Below are positions 33,531-40,941 of a stretch of DNA of 64,000 nucleotides, piece after piece. How positions within the stretch are numbered: position 1 is the first letter of the stretch; every line of letters starts with the position of its first letter. A program made the translations under genes and the position numbers. The notes under the pieces are model-generated. The model made no database searches and was not told the origin of the DNA. It worked only from the letters and a program-made list of their open reading frames with translations. The stretch comes from Caldilineaceae bacterium (GTDB lineage Bacteria; Chloroflexota; Anaerolineae; Caldilineales; Caldilineaceae): positions 11,653 to 75,652 of the forward strand of contig JACKBC010000036.1 of NCBI GenBank assembly GCA_020634755.1. The letters are read 5' to 3'.

Positions 33531-33582
33531 ATGGCAGGTACAGGAAAGATCGGTTGATAATCCTGCCATCAATCGATCTTTT
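33531..33582. terminator. two overlapping, mutually exclusive hairpins
   Basis: ATGGCAGG (33531-33538) can pair with CCTGCCAT (33562-33569). AAAGATCGGTTGA (33545-33557) can pair with TCAATCGATCTTT (33570-33582) with one G-T pair. The order a-b-a'-b' means either a pseudoknot or a switch. The second hairpin ends in TTTTCTG, so termination of the small upstream gene is the simplest role. Confidence 0.5.
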
Positions 33583-33629
33583 CTGCGTTTACTGTTGTTT
33601 TGGCAGATGCATTGTATGGCGTGCACATG

Positions 33630-33672
33630 TGAGACTTATGTCACAGCACCATGCAAATCGGGTTGGTAAAAT
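33630..33672 (+). promoter_or_regulatory. Crp/Fnr-type box and -10 (site E)
   Basis: TGAGACTTATGTCACA (33630-33645, centre 33637.5) with -10 box TAAAAT at 33667-33672; predicted start 33679, box at -41.5. It serves the DUF2249 gene at 33765 and the radical SAM gene behind it. Confidence 0.8.
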
Positions 33673-33764
33673 GCCCCTGTACGTGAAAGCCATTCCTTTC
33701 GATGTCACTCAGTATGGATAGTCTTAAATCGATACTGAGATATAGAAACAAGAGGAGCAATTTT

Positions 33765-34025
33765 ATGAGCCATCCAATCACCAACGAATCCACCATACCT
33801 GTGATCGATGTACGCACCATTATACCGCGTGAGCGTCATCCACTGATCTTTCAGACTTTTGACAACCTGGATGAGGGCCAGGCGTTCATGTTGGTCAACG
33901 ATCACGAACCAAAGCCGCTCTATTATCAATTTCTCCACGAGCGCGAGAATCAGTTTTCCTGGGAATATCTGGAAGAGGGACCTGAAACCTGGCAGGTACG
34001 GATCGGTAAGTGTGCGGGAGCATAA
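33765..34025 (+). CDS. DUF2249-domain protein
   Basis: 86 residues. 'IPVIDVRTIIPRERHPLIFQTFDNLDEGQAFMLVNDHEPKPLYYQF' is the DUF2249 pattern, a TusA-like fold found next to hemerythrin, NO-reductase and iron-sulfur repair genes. The start at 33765 follows GAGGAG; upstream in-frame codons to 33702 have none. It heads the unit from promoter E, 42 nt before the radical SAM gene. Confidence 0.88.
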   Translation: MSHPITNESTIPVIDVRTIIPRERHPLIFQTFDNLDEGQAFMLVNDHEPKPLYYQFLHERENQFSWEYLEEGPETWQVRIGKCAGA

Positions 34026-34067
34026 TGTACGCACTATTCGTCGATAGTATCCAAAGGAGAAACTGAC

Positions 34068-35558
34068 TTGCGTGTTTTACTGATTAATCCAAAATTTCGC
34101 CTGCCCATCGACACACGGACAACGGCACATCTGGGCCTGGCCTATCTCGGCGCGGTGAGCGAACGGCGCGGCGATGAGGTTGTGGTTTTTGATGCTGATG
34201 TGGAAGAGCAATCCGTAAGTGATTTTGTACAGGAATACCGCCCACACATCGTCGGCATCACCGCCAATACGCCGCAGGTCAAGCAGGCCTGGCGCACCGC
34301 GGCTGCCATCAAGCAGGTGCATGACGCGCCGATTGTGCTGGGTGGACCCCACGTCAGTGTGCTACCAGAGGAGAGTTGTGCCAAGCCCCACGTAGATATT
34401 ATTGTGCGTGGCGAGGGCGAAGAGGCCTGGATCGATGTCTGCGATCGGCTGGAGAGATTTCTGCTCGATCAAACTCACTTTTCAACAACGGACTTCATGG
34501 ACTCCAAGCACGAAATTTTCGATGACTGCCTGGGGCTAACGTATAAGAGCAACGACGGTGTAATCCACCACAATCCAGATCGTGTACCAATTGCAGATCT
34601 GGATACCTTGCCCTGGCCTGCTTACCATCTCTTCAAGATGGAACGCTATACTAATTTGCAACCGGCCACGGACCGGATAGATGGCGCGCGTAGCTTTAGC
34701 ATCATGACTAGCCGCGGCTGCCCCTATCGCTGCACCTTCTGCAGTCAGAGCATCATGCCTATCAAGTGGCGCAGTCGTAGTGTGGAAAACGTGATCGCCG
34801 AGTGGCAGCATCTGGTCCACGATCTTGATGCACAAGAAATCGGTGTGCTGGATGACAGTGCGAACATTCGGGTTAAGCGTCTAGAGGAATTGGGACACGC
34901 GCTCATCGAGAATGAACTACATCATGTGCCGTGGATCTTTGTCAATGGTATCCGCGCCAATCTGGCTTCTAAAGAACTGCTGGGGCTACTCAAGCAGGCG
35001 GGCCTCAAGCGGCTGGCCTTTGGTGTGGAAACCGGTGATCCAGAGATCCTCAAGAGCATTGATAAGAAGGTCGATCACAACACGATTCGGCAGGCTTTCC
35101 GCAATGCCAAAGAGGTCGGGTTGGAGACGATTGCCTTTATGATTTTAGGTTTGCCCGGCGAGACACGCAAAACCATGCAGCGTACCATCGACTTTGCCAT
35201 CGAACTCGATCCGTTGATCGCCAACTTCTCGATGATGACTCCTTATCCAGGCACCAAAGTATACGAAATCGTTAAGCGCCAGGGGCGACTCCTGATCAAC
35301 GACTGGGAGGATTATGTCTTTTTCGAGCAACAGGCGCGCTATGAAATGGGAGAGATGACCGCCGAATTGGTAGAAGAAATGTATCGCAAGGCATACCGTC
35401 AGTTCTACCTACGTCCGTCACCGATTCTGCGCCGCTTGAAGACCGATGATTTCTGGCTCAACCTCCCGCGTAATATACGTATCGCCGCGCGCACATTCCT
35501 GCCCAAGAAAGAAAAGACAGGTTTGCGCCAAGCCATTGAGAGTGATACAAGGATGTAG
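34068..35558 (+). CDS. B12-binding-domain radical SAM protein
   Basis: 496 residues. TTG start at 34068 with AAGGAGAAACTGAC upstream. Residues 1-140 are a cobalamin-binding-like Rossmann domain ('VLLINPKFRLP', 'LGLAYLGAV', 'HIVGITANTPQVKQ'), but the DxHxxG motif is not present, so base-off B12 binding is uncertain. About 200-400 are the radical SAM barrel with Cys218, Cys222 and Cys225 in 'RGCPYRCTFCSQS', which hold the 4Fe-4S cluster. Such proteins methylate or rearrange unreactive carbons. The substrate is unknown, and the link to denitrification is only promoter E and position. Confidence 0.88.
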   Translation: MRVLLINPKFRLPIDTRTTAHLGLAYLGAVSERRGDEVVVFDADVEEQSVSDFVQEYRPHIVGITANTPQVKQAWRTAAAIKQVHDAPIVLGGPHVSVLPEESCAKPHVDIIVRGEGEEAWIDVCDRLERFLLDQTHFSTTDFMDSKHEIFDDCLGLTYKSNDGVIHHNPDRVPIADLDTLPWPAYHLFKMERYTNLQPATDRIDGARSFSIMTSRGCPYRCTFCSQSIMPIKWRSRSVENVIAEWQHLVHDLDAQEIGVLDDSANIRVKRLEELGHALIENELHHVPWIFVNGIRANLASKELLGLLKQAGLKRLAFGVETGDPEILKSIDKKVDHNTIRQAFRNAKEVGLETIAFMILGLPGETRKTMQRTIDFAIELDPLIANFSMMTPYPGTKVYEIVKRQGRLLINDWEDYVFFEQQARYEMGEMTAELVEEMYRKAYRQFYLRPSPILRRLKTDDFWLNLPRNIRIAARTFLPKKEKTGLRQAIESDTRM

Positions 35559-35572
35559 AAATAAATCGAATA

Positions 35573-35615
35573 TCCGACAAAAGTCGAAGAACTTCTCCCG
35601 CTCAGGTGCTATGCT
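35573..35615 (+). promoter_or_regulatory. Crp/Fnr-type box and -10 without a downstream gene (site C)
   Basis: TCCGACAAAAGTCGAA (35573-35588, centre 35580.5) and TATGCT at 35610-35615 have the same -41.5 geometry as the others; start predicted at 35622. No protein gene follows on this strand until after the island; only the fold-back at 35658-35730 lies ahead. Confidence 0.65.
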
Positions 35616-35640
35616 AATGGTATGGACCTGAGCGTTTTTT
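35599..35640 (+). terminator. terminator of the radical SAM gene, overlapping promoter C
   Basis: CGCTCAGGT (35599-35607) pairs with ACCTGAGCG (35626-35634), then TTTTTT. As at site B, the loop carries the -10 box and the predicted start precedes the 3' arm. Confidence 0.85.
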
Positions 35641-35657
35641 GTTCAAGTGAATGATGT

Positions 35658-35730
35658 TATACTGAGCTGCGCCATAAAGGAACAGTTTGTACACGAGTAG
35701 AAATGATACTTTATGGCGCAGCTCAGTATA
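35658..35730. repeat. perfect 22-bp fold-back after promoter C
   Basis: Bases 35658-35679 (beginning TATACTGAGCTGCG) and 35709-35730 are exact complements around a 29-nt loop that contains ACTCGTGT on the minus strand. It lies between convergent genes. Confidence 0.85.
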
Positions 35731-35791
35731 GAAGCGGACCGCCTCTTGCCACTTCTTGCAGTATAAGATGGTATTACTGATTCGTGATGCA

Positions 35792-36193
35792 TTAAAGACT
35801 CGTCGGCTTGATACGCGGCCAGGCATGAACCGCAAACGCCATGATCGCGCCTACCTCTGCTATCCGTCCGACTAGCTGTATGGTTGGCGCAAATGCCACA
35901 AACGTGCTTATTGATATGAGCCAAATCCCGCCATTCAATAGACAAAAGCTGAGCCAAACCAGCGCAGACAAGGGGCGTTTGGTCTGAAAACGTGGCAGAA
36001 TCCAGTAAGCCACGCCCATCACCAAATGCACAATCCACCCCATGAGCAGAAATTCCATGTGCGCGGGCAACAGTCGCCATAGCGCCGGATTCAGGGGCAA
36101 GCCCTTATGCCAGAGCAATAGTCCGCCCACGGTGAATCCCAAGAGTAGGTAGATCAAGGCGGCACGGATCAGCCAGATGCTTAATCGAGGCAT
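35792..36193 (-). CDS. small four-helix membrane protein, oxidase subunit I-like (paralogue 1)
   Basis: 133 residues with four predicted membrane helices. 'LLPAHMEFLLMGWIVHLVMGVAYWILPRF' holds two His in the spacing seen in haem-copper oxidase/NnrS helices. It is clearly related to the next protein upstream, which has 'PVYFHLFMVGWVTQIIIGVAFWMFPKF' at the same place. Last gene of the minus-strand unit from promoter F. Function unknown; haem binding is inferred. Confidence 0.75.
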   Translation of the reverse strand: MPRLSIWLIRAALIYLLLGFTVGGLLLWHKGLPLNPALWRLLPAHMEFLLMGWIVHLVMGVAYWILPRFQTKRPLSALVWLSFCLLNGGIWLISISTFVAFAPTIQLVGRIAEVGAIMAFAVHAWPRIKPTSL

Positions 36194-36194
36194 C

Positions 36195-36614
36195 TCAACG
36201 TTCCTTAATCCGCGGCCAGGTATTGATCACAAAAGCAAAGCCACCTAACCACTGCAATAGAGCAGCCAATGCCAGCAGCCACCCCCAGCCCATCCACATC
36301 TGCACCGCGTTCGCTGGTTCAGCAACCGCGCGTAGTAACAATCCTGTGTTGAGCAATATATAAGTACTCCACGCTAACATCTCTGAACCGCGCGGCTGCT
36401 CTTTTGTAAATTTAGGGAACATCCAGAAGGCCACACCAATGATAATTTGGGTCACCCAACCAACCATGAAAAGATGAAAATAGACTGGCGTTAACCCCAC
36501 GACGAACGCTGGCAACACTATAAATGGACGCAACACAAGAAGCAGAGCACAGAGCAGTGCAGCCACGAAAAACATCAGCGAGGTCTTAATGAAATAGCGC
36601 GTAACGAACGGCAT
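36195..36614 (-). CDS. small four-helix membrane protein, oxidase subunit I-like (paralogue 2)
   Basis: 139 residues, four predicted helices. The second helix pair 'FHLFMVGWVTQIIIGVAFWMFPKF' keeps the first His but has Gln where paralogue 1 has the second, so any metal site would differ. The stop lies 1 nt before the start of paralogue 1, so the two are translated together. Confidence 0.75.
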   Translation of the reverse strand: MPFVTRYFIKTSLMFFVAALLCALLLVLRPFIVLPAFVVGLTPVYFHLFMVGWVTQIIIGVAFWMFPKFTKEQPRGSEMLAWSTYILLNTGLLLRAVAEPANAVQMWMGWGWLLALAALLQWLGGFAFVINTWPRIKER

Positions 36615-36618
36615 TAGA

Positions 36619-37692
36619 CTACTTTCGGATTGATATCAATGTATTGCCCAAAAACAAGAGTATTACCAGTGCGTTGAGCACGCCCCCCCACAGCCGACCA
36701 GGCTCCCAGAAGAGCAGATCACCAGCCACACGCAGCATTAACGTCCCATGTAGCAAAATGAGATGACTGTATAGGCGCGGCGAATAGACAAACTTACGCT
36801 GTAGTACTGCTGGAAAAATAATTGGTGCATGGGCAAAGATCATTGTAAAAACAAAGCCCAAGAAAATGGTGTGTAGCATGAGATCATAGAGTGGCCCGGC
36901 AGAGAGGCCACCGTAAAGTATGGCAACCCCACCGCCAAAAGCCAACCACACATAGCCAGAGAGCAGACTAATTGCAATGAAACGCGCCTGTCCACCTGCC
37001 TTGATGCGGCGGCTGGCTATATCGTAATGCAACAGCCAGAGGGCCAATAGCACCATTCCAACCCCTGCGAGGCGTACACCGAACGCATAAAGAACCATCG
37101 CTATAGCCGCGCCTGCAATAAAAACTCCAACGCAGGCAATAAATATCACAATCACCCGTACCGATAGCTGCAGAAAACGCCCCAGTTCCAGACGCTCACC
37201 CGCCACAGTGAGCAGTGGAAAACCAATCCACCATATCACGATCTGATAAACAGGCCAACCAAGCAGCCAGAGCAGGTTGCCCACCAACCAGCAGAGCGTG
37301 CCCGCGATAATCACCCCCGTGTAGAGCGTGATGTGGATGCGCAGAATCTGTACCATGATCAGAACCAATAGTACGCTGCCCATCGTGATCAGCAATGGGC
37401 CAATCCAACCCGACATACCCACAATGAGCAGCGCAGCCCCGGCGCCAGAGAGTAACGGTGCGAAATAAGACCACTTCTTGTCCAGAGCCACCGCGCGTTC
37501 TAGGCTAATGAGTGTGCCTAGAAAACCGCTGACCATTAGCGGCCCGTGAGCCATCGGAAGCGTTGGCTGGATGGCAGGCCAGCCCCAACCCAGGCGAATG
37601 AGTCCCGCCCACATGGCAACCAGGAGAGAAAGCAAGGCAGCAGCCATAAGGAGTATACGCTTTGAATTTTGTGTGGAAATCCTTATGAACAC
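36619..37692 (-). CDS. NnrS-like polytopic membrane protein
   Basis: 357 residues, ten or more helices. GTG start with AGGAGG 10 nt upstream. 'AHGPLMVSGFLGTLISLERAVAL' and 'LMLHTIFLGFVFTMIFAHAPIIFPAVL', with 'HLILLHGTLMLRVAG', are His-bearing helices like those of NnrS and nearby oxidase-like families. Probably a haem protein that lessens NO damage, by family resemblance only. It starts 14 nt after the ferredoxin stop in the same unit. Confidence 0.75.
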   Translation of the reverse strand: MFIRISTQNSKRILLMAAALLSLLVAMWAGLIRLGWGWPAIQPTLPMAHGPLMVSGFLGTLISLERAVALDKKWSYFAPLLSGAGAALLIVGMSGWIGPLLITMGSVLLVLIMVQILRIHITLYTGVIIAGTLCWLVGNLLWLLGWPVYQIVIWWIGFPLLTVAGERLELGRFLQLSVRVIVIFIACVGVFIAGAAIAMVLYAFGVRLAGVGMVLLALWLLHYDIASRRIKAGGQARFIAISLLSGYVWLAFGGGVAILYGGLSAGPLYDLMLHTIFLGFVFTMIFAHAPIIFPAVLQRKFVYSPRLYSHLILLHGTLMLRVAGDLLFWEPGRLWGGVLNALVILLFLGNTLISIRK

Positions 37693-37706
37693 GATGCAGA
37701 AGCCTC

Positions 37707-37925
37707 CTATGTGGCAGACTGATTTGCCGCAAAGACGATGAGGAAAGGCAGCTCAATGGCCTGTTCGGGGCAAATATCTTCACACGCGGTACAGTAAGTG
37801 CATTTATCAGGTTGGTAGAGCTGTGCTTTACCTTCGATCTGCGCCAGTGCGTGTGTAGGGCAAGTGTCAATGCAGCGGTGGCATCCAGTGCAGAGTTCTT
37901 GGTGAATCATTGGGAACGGCTGCAT
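37707..37925 (-). CDS. 2[4Fe-4S] ferredoxin
   Basis: 72 residues from the ATG at 37925, preferred because GAGGT lies 10 nt ahead; the frame is open to an ATG at 37958. Cys12, 15, 18, 22 and Cys42, 45, 48, 52 form two complete CxxCxxCxxxCP motifs, each binding one cubane. It moves electrons at low potential, perhaps to the membrane proteins behind it. First gene of the minus-strand unit under promoter F. Confidence 0.9.
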   Translation of the reverse strand: MQPFPMIHQELCTGCHRCIDTCPTHALAQIEGKAQLYQPDKCTYCTACEDICPEQAIELPFLIVFAANQSAT

Positions 37926-38053
37926 ACCTTTATACCTCGAATAAATTAATACGTTCATGTCCGAAATGTGTGAGTTGAGGCAAAGCCCTCAGCGAGCAAG
38001 ATCACATAACTTACACTTCTGGCACAGGAACCAATTAATCAGAACCTAGGACG

Positions 38054-38096
38054 ATCATATAACCAAAATATCGCCATAACTGCGACTTATGTCACA
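38054..38096 (-). promoter_or_regulatory. Crp/Fnr-type box and -10 (site F)
   Basis: The palindrome at 38081-38096 (TGTGACATAAGTCGCA on the minus strand, centre 38088.5) is followed by TATGAT at 38059-38054; predicted start 38047, box at -41.5. It serves the ferredoxin and three membrane-protein genes. Confidence 0.8.
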
Positions 38097-38125
38097 TCAT
38101 CATCTCGTTTTTCAGTCGGGTCAAT

Positions 38126-38821
38126 TTATTTGACCTCTGCCTCAGAAGCAAGACGATCCACATCTAGAATAACGATCTGGTGACGTTCAATCTGAATGAT
38201 TTCTGCCGCCGCAAGACTGTTCAGCGCACGCCCAATCATTTCACGTACCGTTCCCAGGTAGCTGGCCATCTCCTCATGGGTCAGAAAGCGTGGAATTTCA
38301 TTGATTTGATTGCTCTTGGCCTGCTCTAGCAAGAGATTTGCCAAACGCCCCTTGACTGTGCGCATGGAGAGACTTTCGATTAAGTTCACCAGATTGCGCG
38401 TACGCACAGCAATTCCTTCAATCAACGCCCAAGCAAGGTCGGGATGACGCCGGGCGACTTGTCGAATATCCTCACGCATAATGCGCCAGACCGTTGCGTC
38501 TGTAAACGCGGTTGCGGTTGCGGGATTAGTACCACCATCAAGTGTACTAACATCGTTGAATGTGTGGCCTCCACTATAAATATGCAAAATATGTTCACGC
38601 CCCTCCACCGTGAAGCGGCTGATTTTCACTCGACCGTGCTCAATGACATATAGTCCGGCGGTGGGATCGCCCTCACCAAAAATCATTGTGCCAGCCTCGT
38701 ACTGATGTTGCGATGCCACAGAAGATAGATCTTGGAGCACTTGTTGGGGGACATCGTGCAAAAAAGAGATTTGGCCGAGTAAATTGAGCATCTGCTTTTG
38801 GGCACCGGGCGTTATTGTCAT
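38126..38821 (-). CDS. Crp/Fnr-family transcription regulator
   Basis: 231 residues. N-terminal beta-roll ('QYEAGTMIFGEGDPTAGLYVI', 'YSGGHTFNDVSTL') and C-terminal winged helix with 'FLTHEEMASYLGTVREMIGRAL'. The recognition helix 'VREMIGR' keeps the Arg-Glu-x3-Arg triad with which E. coli Crp ('RETVGR') reads TGTGA. The island boxes have TGNGAC half-sites, so this is the better candidate for binding them; this is inference. No Cys cluster for iron-sulfur is visible. It lies near the right end of the island, upstream of promoter F. Confidence 0.9.
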   Translation of the reverse strand: MTITPGAQKQMLNLLGQISFLHDVPQQVLQDLSSVASQHQYEAGTMIFGEGDPTAGLYVIEHGRVKISRFTVEGREHILHIYSGGHTFNDVSTLDGGTNPATATAFTDATVWRIMREDIRQVARRHPDLAWALIEGIAVRTRNLVNLIESLSMRTVKGRLANLLLEQAKSNQINEIPRFLTHEEMASYLGTVREMIGRALNSLAAAEIIQIERHQIVILDVDRLASEAEVK

Positions 38822-38969
38822 AAGCTTATTCTGTGTCTATACAATACATGGTGAATCTGGTGTAGAGGAGCTGATTTTTATGGTTCTTGAAACCCTAGCC
38901 AAAAGCTTGAAAATTCAAAAATATAGAGACTGTCCAGAAATTCGTCCGCACTACACGGTTGCCTTTGGC

Positions 38970-39629
38970 TTATCCATCGGTCGGCATCCCGCAAAGGTCC
39001 ACAAAGCGGAAGAACTCGGCTTTATCCCCTTCCACACGCGCCAGGCCGTCGGCCAGCGCCCGCTGCGGATCCAGTTCACGCGTCAACAGGCCCAAATAGG
39101 TTGCCACATCGGCGTAGATTGCCATATCCCATGTGGTCGGTTCACCCTGGCGTACATCAATGGCGCCATCCACAATGCGTACGGTCTGATTTTCACCGCC
39201 GATATGCAGCGCATAGGTTTTGTCTAGCCCCTGGGCCAGATCCGGGCGAAAAAAGGTTTGCGGCGTCAGCGCATAGGAGCCGAGATGCAATAATTGGCAT
39301 TCAGCATCGGCTTCGGCCACAAATTGGCTGCCCCAATGGCCCAATTCCAAAAGGGCGGTCTTTAATCCCGCGCCCAGTGCGGTCAATTCATAGACGGTGG
39401 AGGCGGCCGGCGGCGGCAGCGTGCGCCGCGCAAGCAGACCGCGCTGTTCAAGCCCCTTGAGCCGCTCTGTCAGCAAATTCGTACTGATCCCCGGCAGCCC
39501 CACCAGCAGGTCGGTAAAGCGCAGCGGACCGGCCACCAACTCACGGAGAATGAGCAGCGTCCAGCGTTCGCCCACCACATCAAGGGCAAAGGCCAGACCA
39601 CAAAGTTGATTATAACTACGGATTGACAT
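38970..39629 (-). CDS. HxlR-family transcription regulator (right island junction)
   Basis: 219 residues. Residues about 1-100 are the HxlR winged helix ('DVVGERWTLLILRELVAGPLRFTDLLVGLPGIS', 'TNLLTERLKGLEQRGLLAR'). The rest is a C-terminal domain of sterol-carrier-like type often found in this group. Its 3' 171 bp (38983-39153) recur at 17224-17394. The last residues 'TDG' lie outside the repeat and are probably supplied by island DNA; the older end was 'KLTDL', as read at the left junction. Confidence 0.88.
   Translation of the reverse strand: MSIRSYNQLCGLAFALDVVGERWTLLILRELVAGPLRFTDLLVGLPGISTNLLTERLKGLEQRGLLARRTLPPPAASTVYELTALGAGLKTALLELGHWGSQFVAEADAECQLLHLGSYALTPQTFFRPDLAQGLDKTYALHIGGENQTVRIVDGAIDVRQGEPTTWDMAIYADVATYLGLLTRELDPQRALADGLARVEGDKAEFFRFVDLCGMPTDG
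38983..39153. repeat. 171-bp direct repeat, right copy
   Basis: Read base by base it is the same as 17224-17394 and in the same orientation. Its left edge falls inside the penultimate codons of the HxlR gene. The 21,588 bp between the copies hold all nos genes. Confidence 0.92.
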
Positions 39630-39771
39630 GGGCTAAGTATAATACATTCGAGTGGAAATTCAAATTTTCAGCCACATACAATCAAAAATGAATTTCACAC
39701 TTGACTTTATGAAGTAACTGAGCTATACTGAGGCAGCACAGATGTTCGACTCGATATATAATCTGTGTAGG

Positions 39772-40743
39772 TTAGGATAGCTGCTGCAACACTTCGTCGA
39801 GGTTGCGCTCGAAGAGCCGTTTTGCCCACGCCTGGTTGTGAAAACCGCGGCGGATAAAGCAGGAGCCGGCATAGGTGAGCGAGACATGCATGGCGAATTT
39901 GTAAAAGGCCATGCGCGCCGGCTCCAAATCGGGGCGGGCAAAATATTGGTAATCTTCCGGTGCATAAACCCATTTGAGAAAGGTGTGTTCCGATTCCAGG
40001 TCGCCATAGTGGATGCCCTCGATATCGACAAAATAGACGGCCTGATCGCGTGAACGTATGAGAACGTGACCACCGGGCAGCTCACCATGCAGCAGGTTAT
40101 AGTTCGTGCGCGGGGCGACTTGTATGCGCAATGCCTGCAATCGTGCGTCAATCTCGGCTTTATGCGCTGACACCACCGCTTCGGCCTCGGCCGTGGCCTG
40201 GACTTCAAATAAGGCGCGCTGGAGCGCTCGCTCCTCTGGTGGCTCAGCGTGCTCGGTAAAGGGTTCGTGCGGTAAACCGGGATGCGAACGGGTTAAGCCG
40301 TGCATGCGCAGCAATTGGTCGTGGATTCGCTTACAGACGGCTTGGCGCGCGGCCGGCGTGGCTGAGGTGATAAAATCGTCAAAATTGCCGCCCTCGATGC
40401 GTTCAACCAAGGCAAAGTGATGACCGCTGGCTAATTTACCGGCCCGCAGCACGGCGGGCGTATTGACGCCGTGACTTTGCAACAATTGGGTATGGGCCAG
40501 AAACAAGGCTGGCGCTTTGTCATCACTTTGCGTTTCTTCAAACCCAGCCGCCACGCGCTCGGCAAAGTAGTTGTTGGCATCGTGCCAAAGATAGAGCACG
40601 CAGGAACCATCTGGGTTGTGCAGCGTCAAAAAATAGACCTGCTTGCGCGCACCGCCCTTGAATTGGGTGGCGTCTACAAGCTGGCACTGCGCACCAAAGC
40701 ATTGCTGAAGATGGACGAGTAATTCTGATCGTTCAAAGCTCAT
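39772..40743 (-). CDS. phosphotransferase (APH-like kinase fold)
   Basis: 323 residues from the ATG at 40743; the open frame runs on to 41037 but the family begins here. 'YNLLHGELPGGHVLI' corresponds to the catalytic loop (HGDLHxGN in the family, with Glu for Asp here) and 'VYFVDIEGIHYGDLESE' to the metal-binding DxE/DFG-like motif. 'GGARKQVYFLTL' resembles the nucleotide-binding strand. Acceptor unknown. It is divergent from the dihydrofolate-reductase-like gene at 40.9 kb. Confidence 0.8.
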   Translation of the reverse strand: MSFERSELLVHLQQCFGAQCQLVDATQFKGGARKQVYFLTLHNPDGSCVLYLWHDANNYFAERVAAGFEETQSDDKAPALFLAHTQLLQSHGVNTPAVLRAGKLASGHHFALVERIEGGNFDDFITSATPAARQAVCKRIHDQLLRMHGLTRSHPGLPHEPFTEHAEPPEERALQRALFEVQATAEAEAVVSAHKAEIDARLQALRIQVAPRTNYNLLHGELPGGHVLIRSRDQAVYFVDIEGIHYGDLESEHTFLKWVYAPEDYQYFARPDLEPARMAFYKFAMHVSLTYAGSCFIRRGFHNQAWAKRLFERNLDEVLQQLS

Positions 40744-40771
40744 AGCTACTCTCGTTTCGTAGTAGATAACG

Positions 40772-40828
40772 TGTGATATATGGCTGTGATATATGGATGT
40801 GATATTTACGTGATACTTTATGTGACAC
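40772..40828. repeat. tandem 13-bp repeats in a divergent promoter region
   Basis: TGTGATATATGGC (40772-40784), TGTGATATATGGA (40785-40797) and TGTGATATTTACG (40798-40810) follow without gaps. Two decayed units (TGATACTTTA, TGTGACAC) come next. They lie 30 nt before the phosphotransferase start on one side and about 115 nt before the next gene on the other. Likely operator repeats. Confidence 0.7.
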
Positions 40829-40941
40829 AAAGTGGGTAAGCCGTGCAAAGGCGGTCGATCATAACGCACTTTGGCCAATCGCACAAAAAGCTGTTTTTGA
40901 ACAGTTACAAATCGCCAATCTATATCAACAAGGAAAGCGTA

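Noticed and set aside
40772..40828. Tandem repeats considered as a CRISPR array or replication iterons
   Set aside because: There are no spacers between units, no cas or rep gene nearby, and only three good copies.
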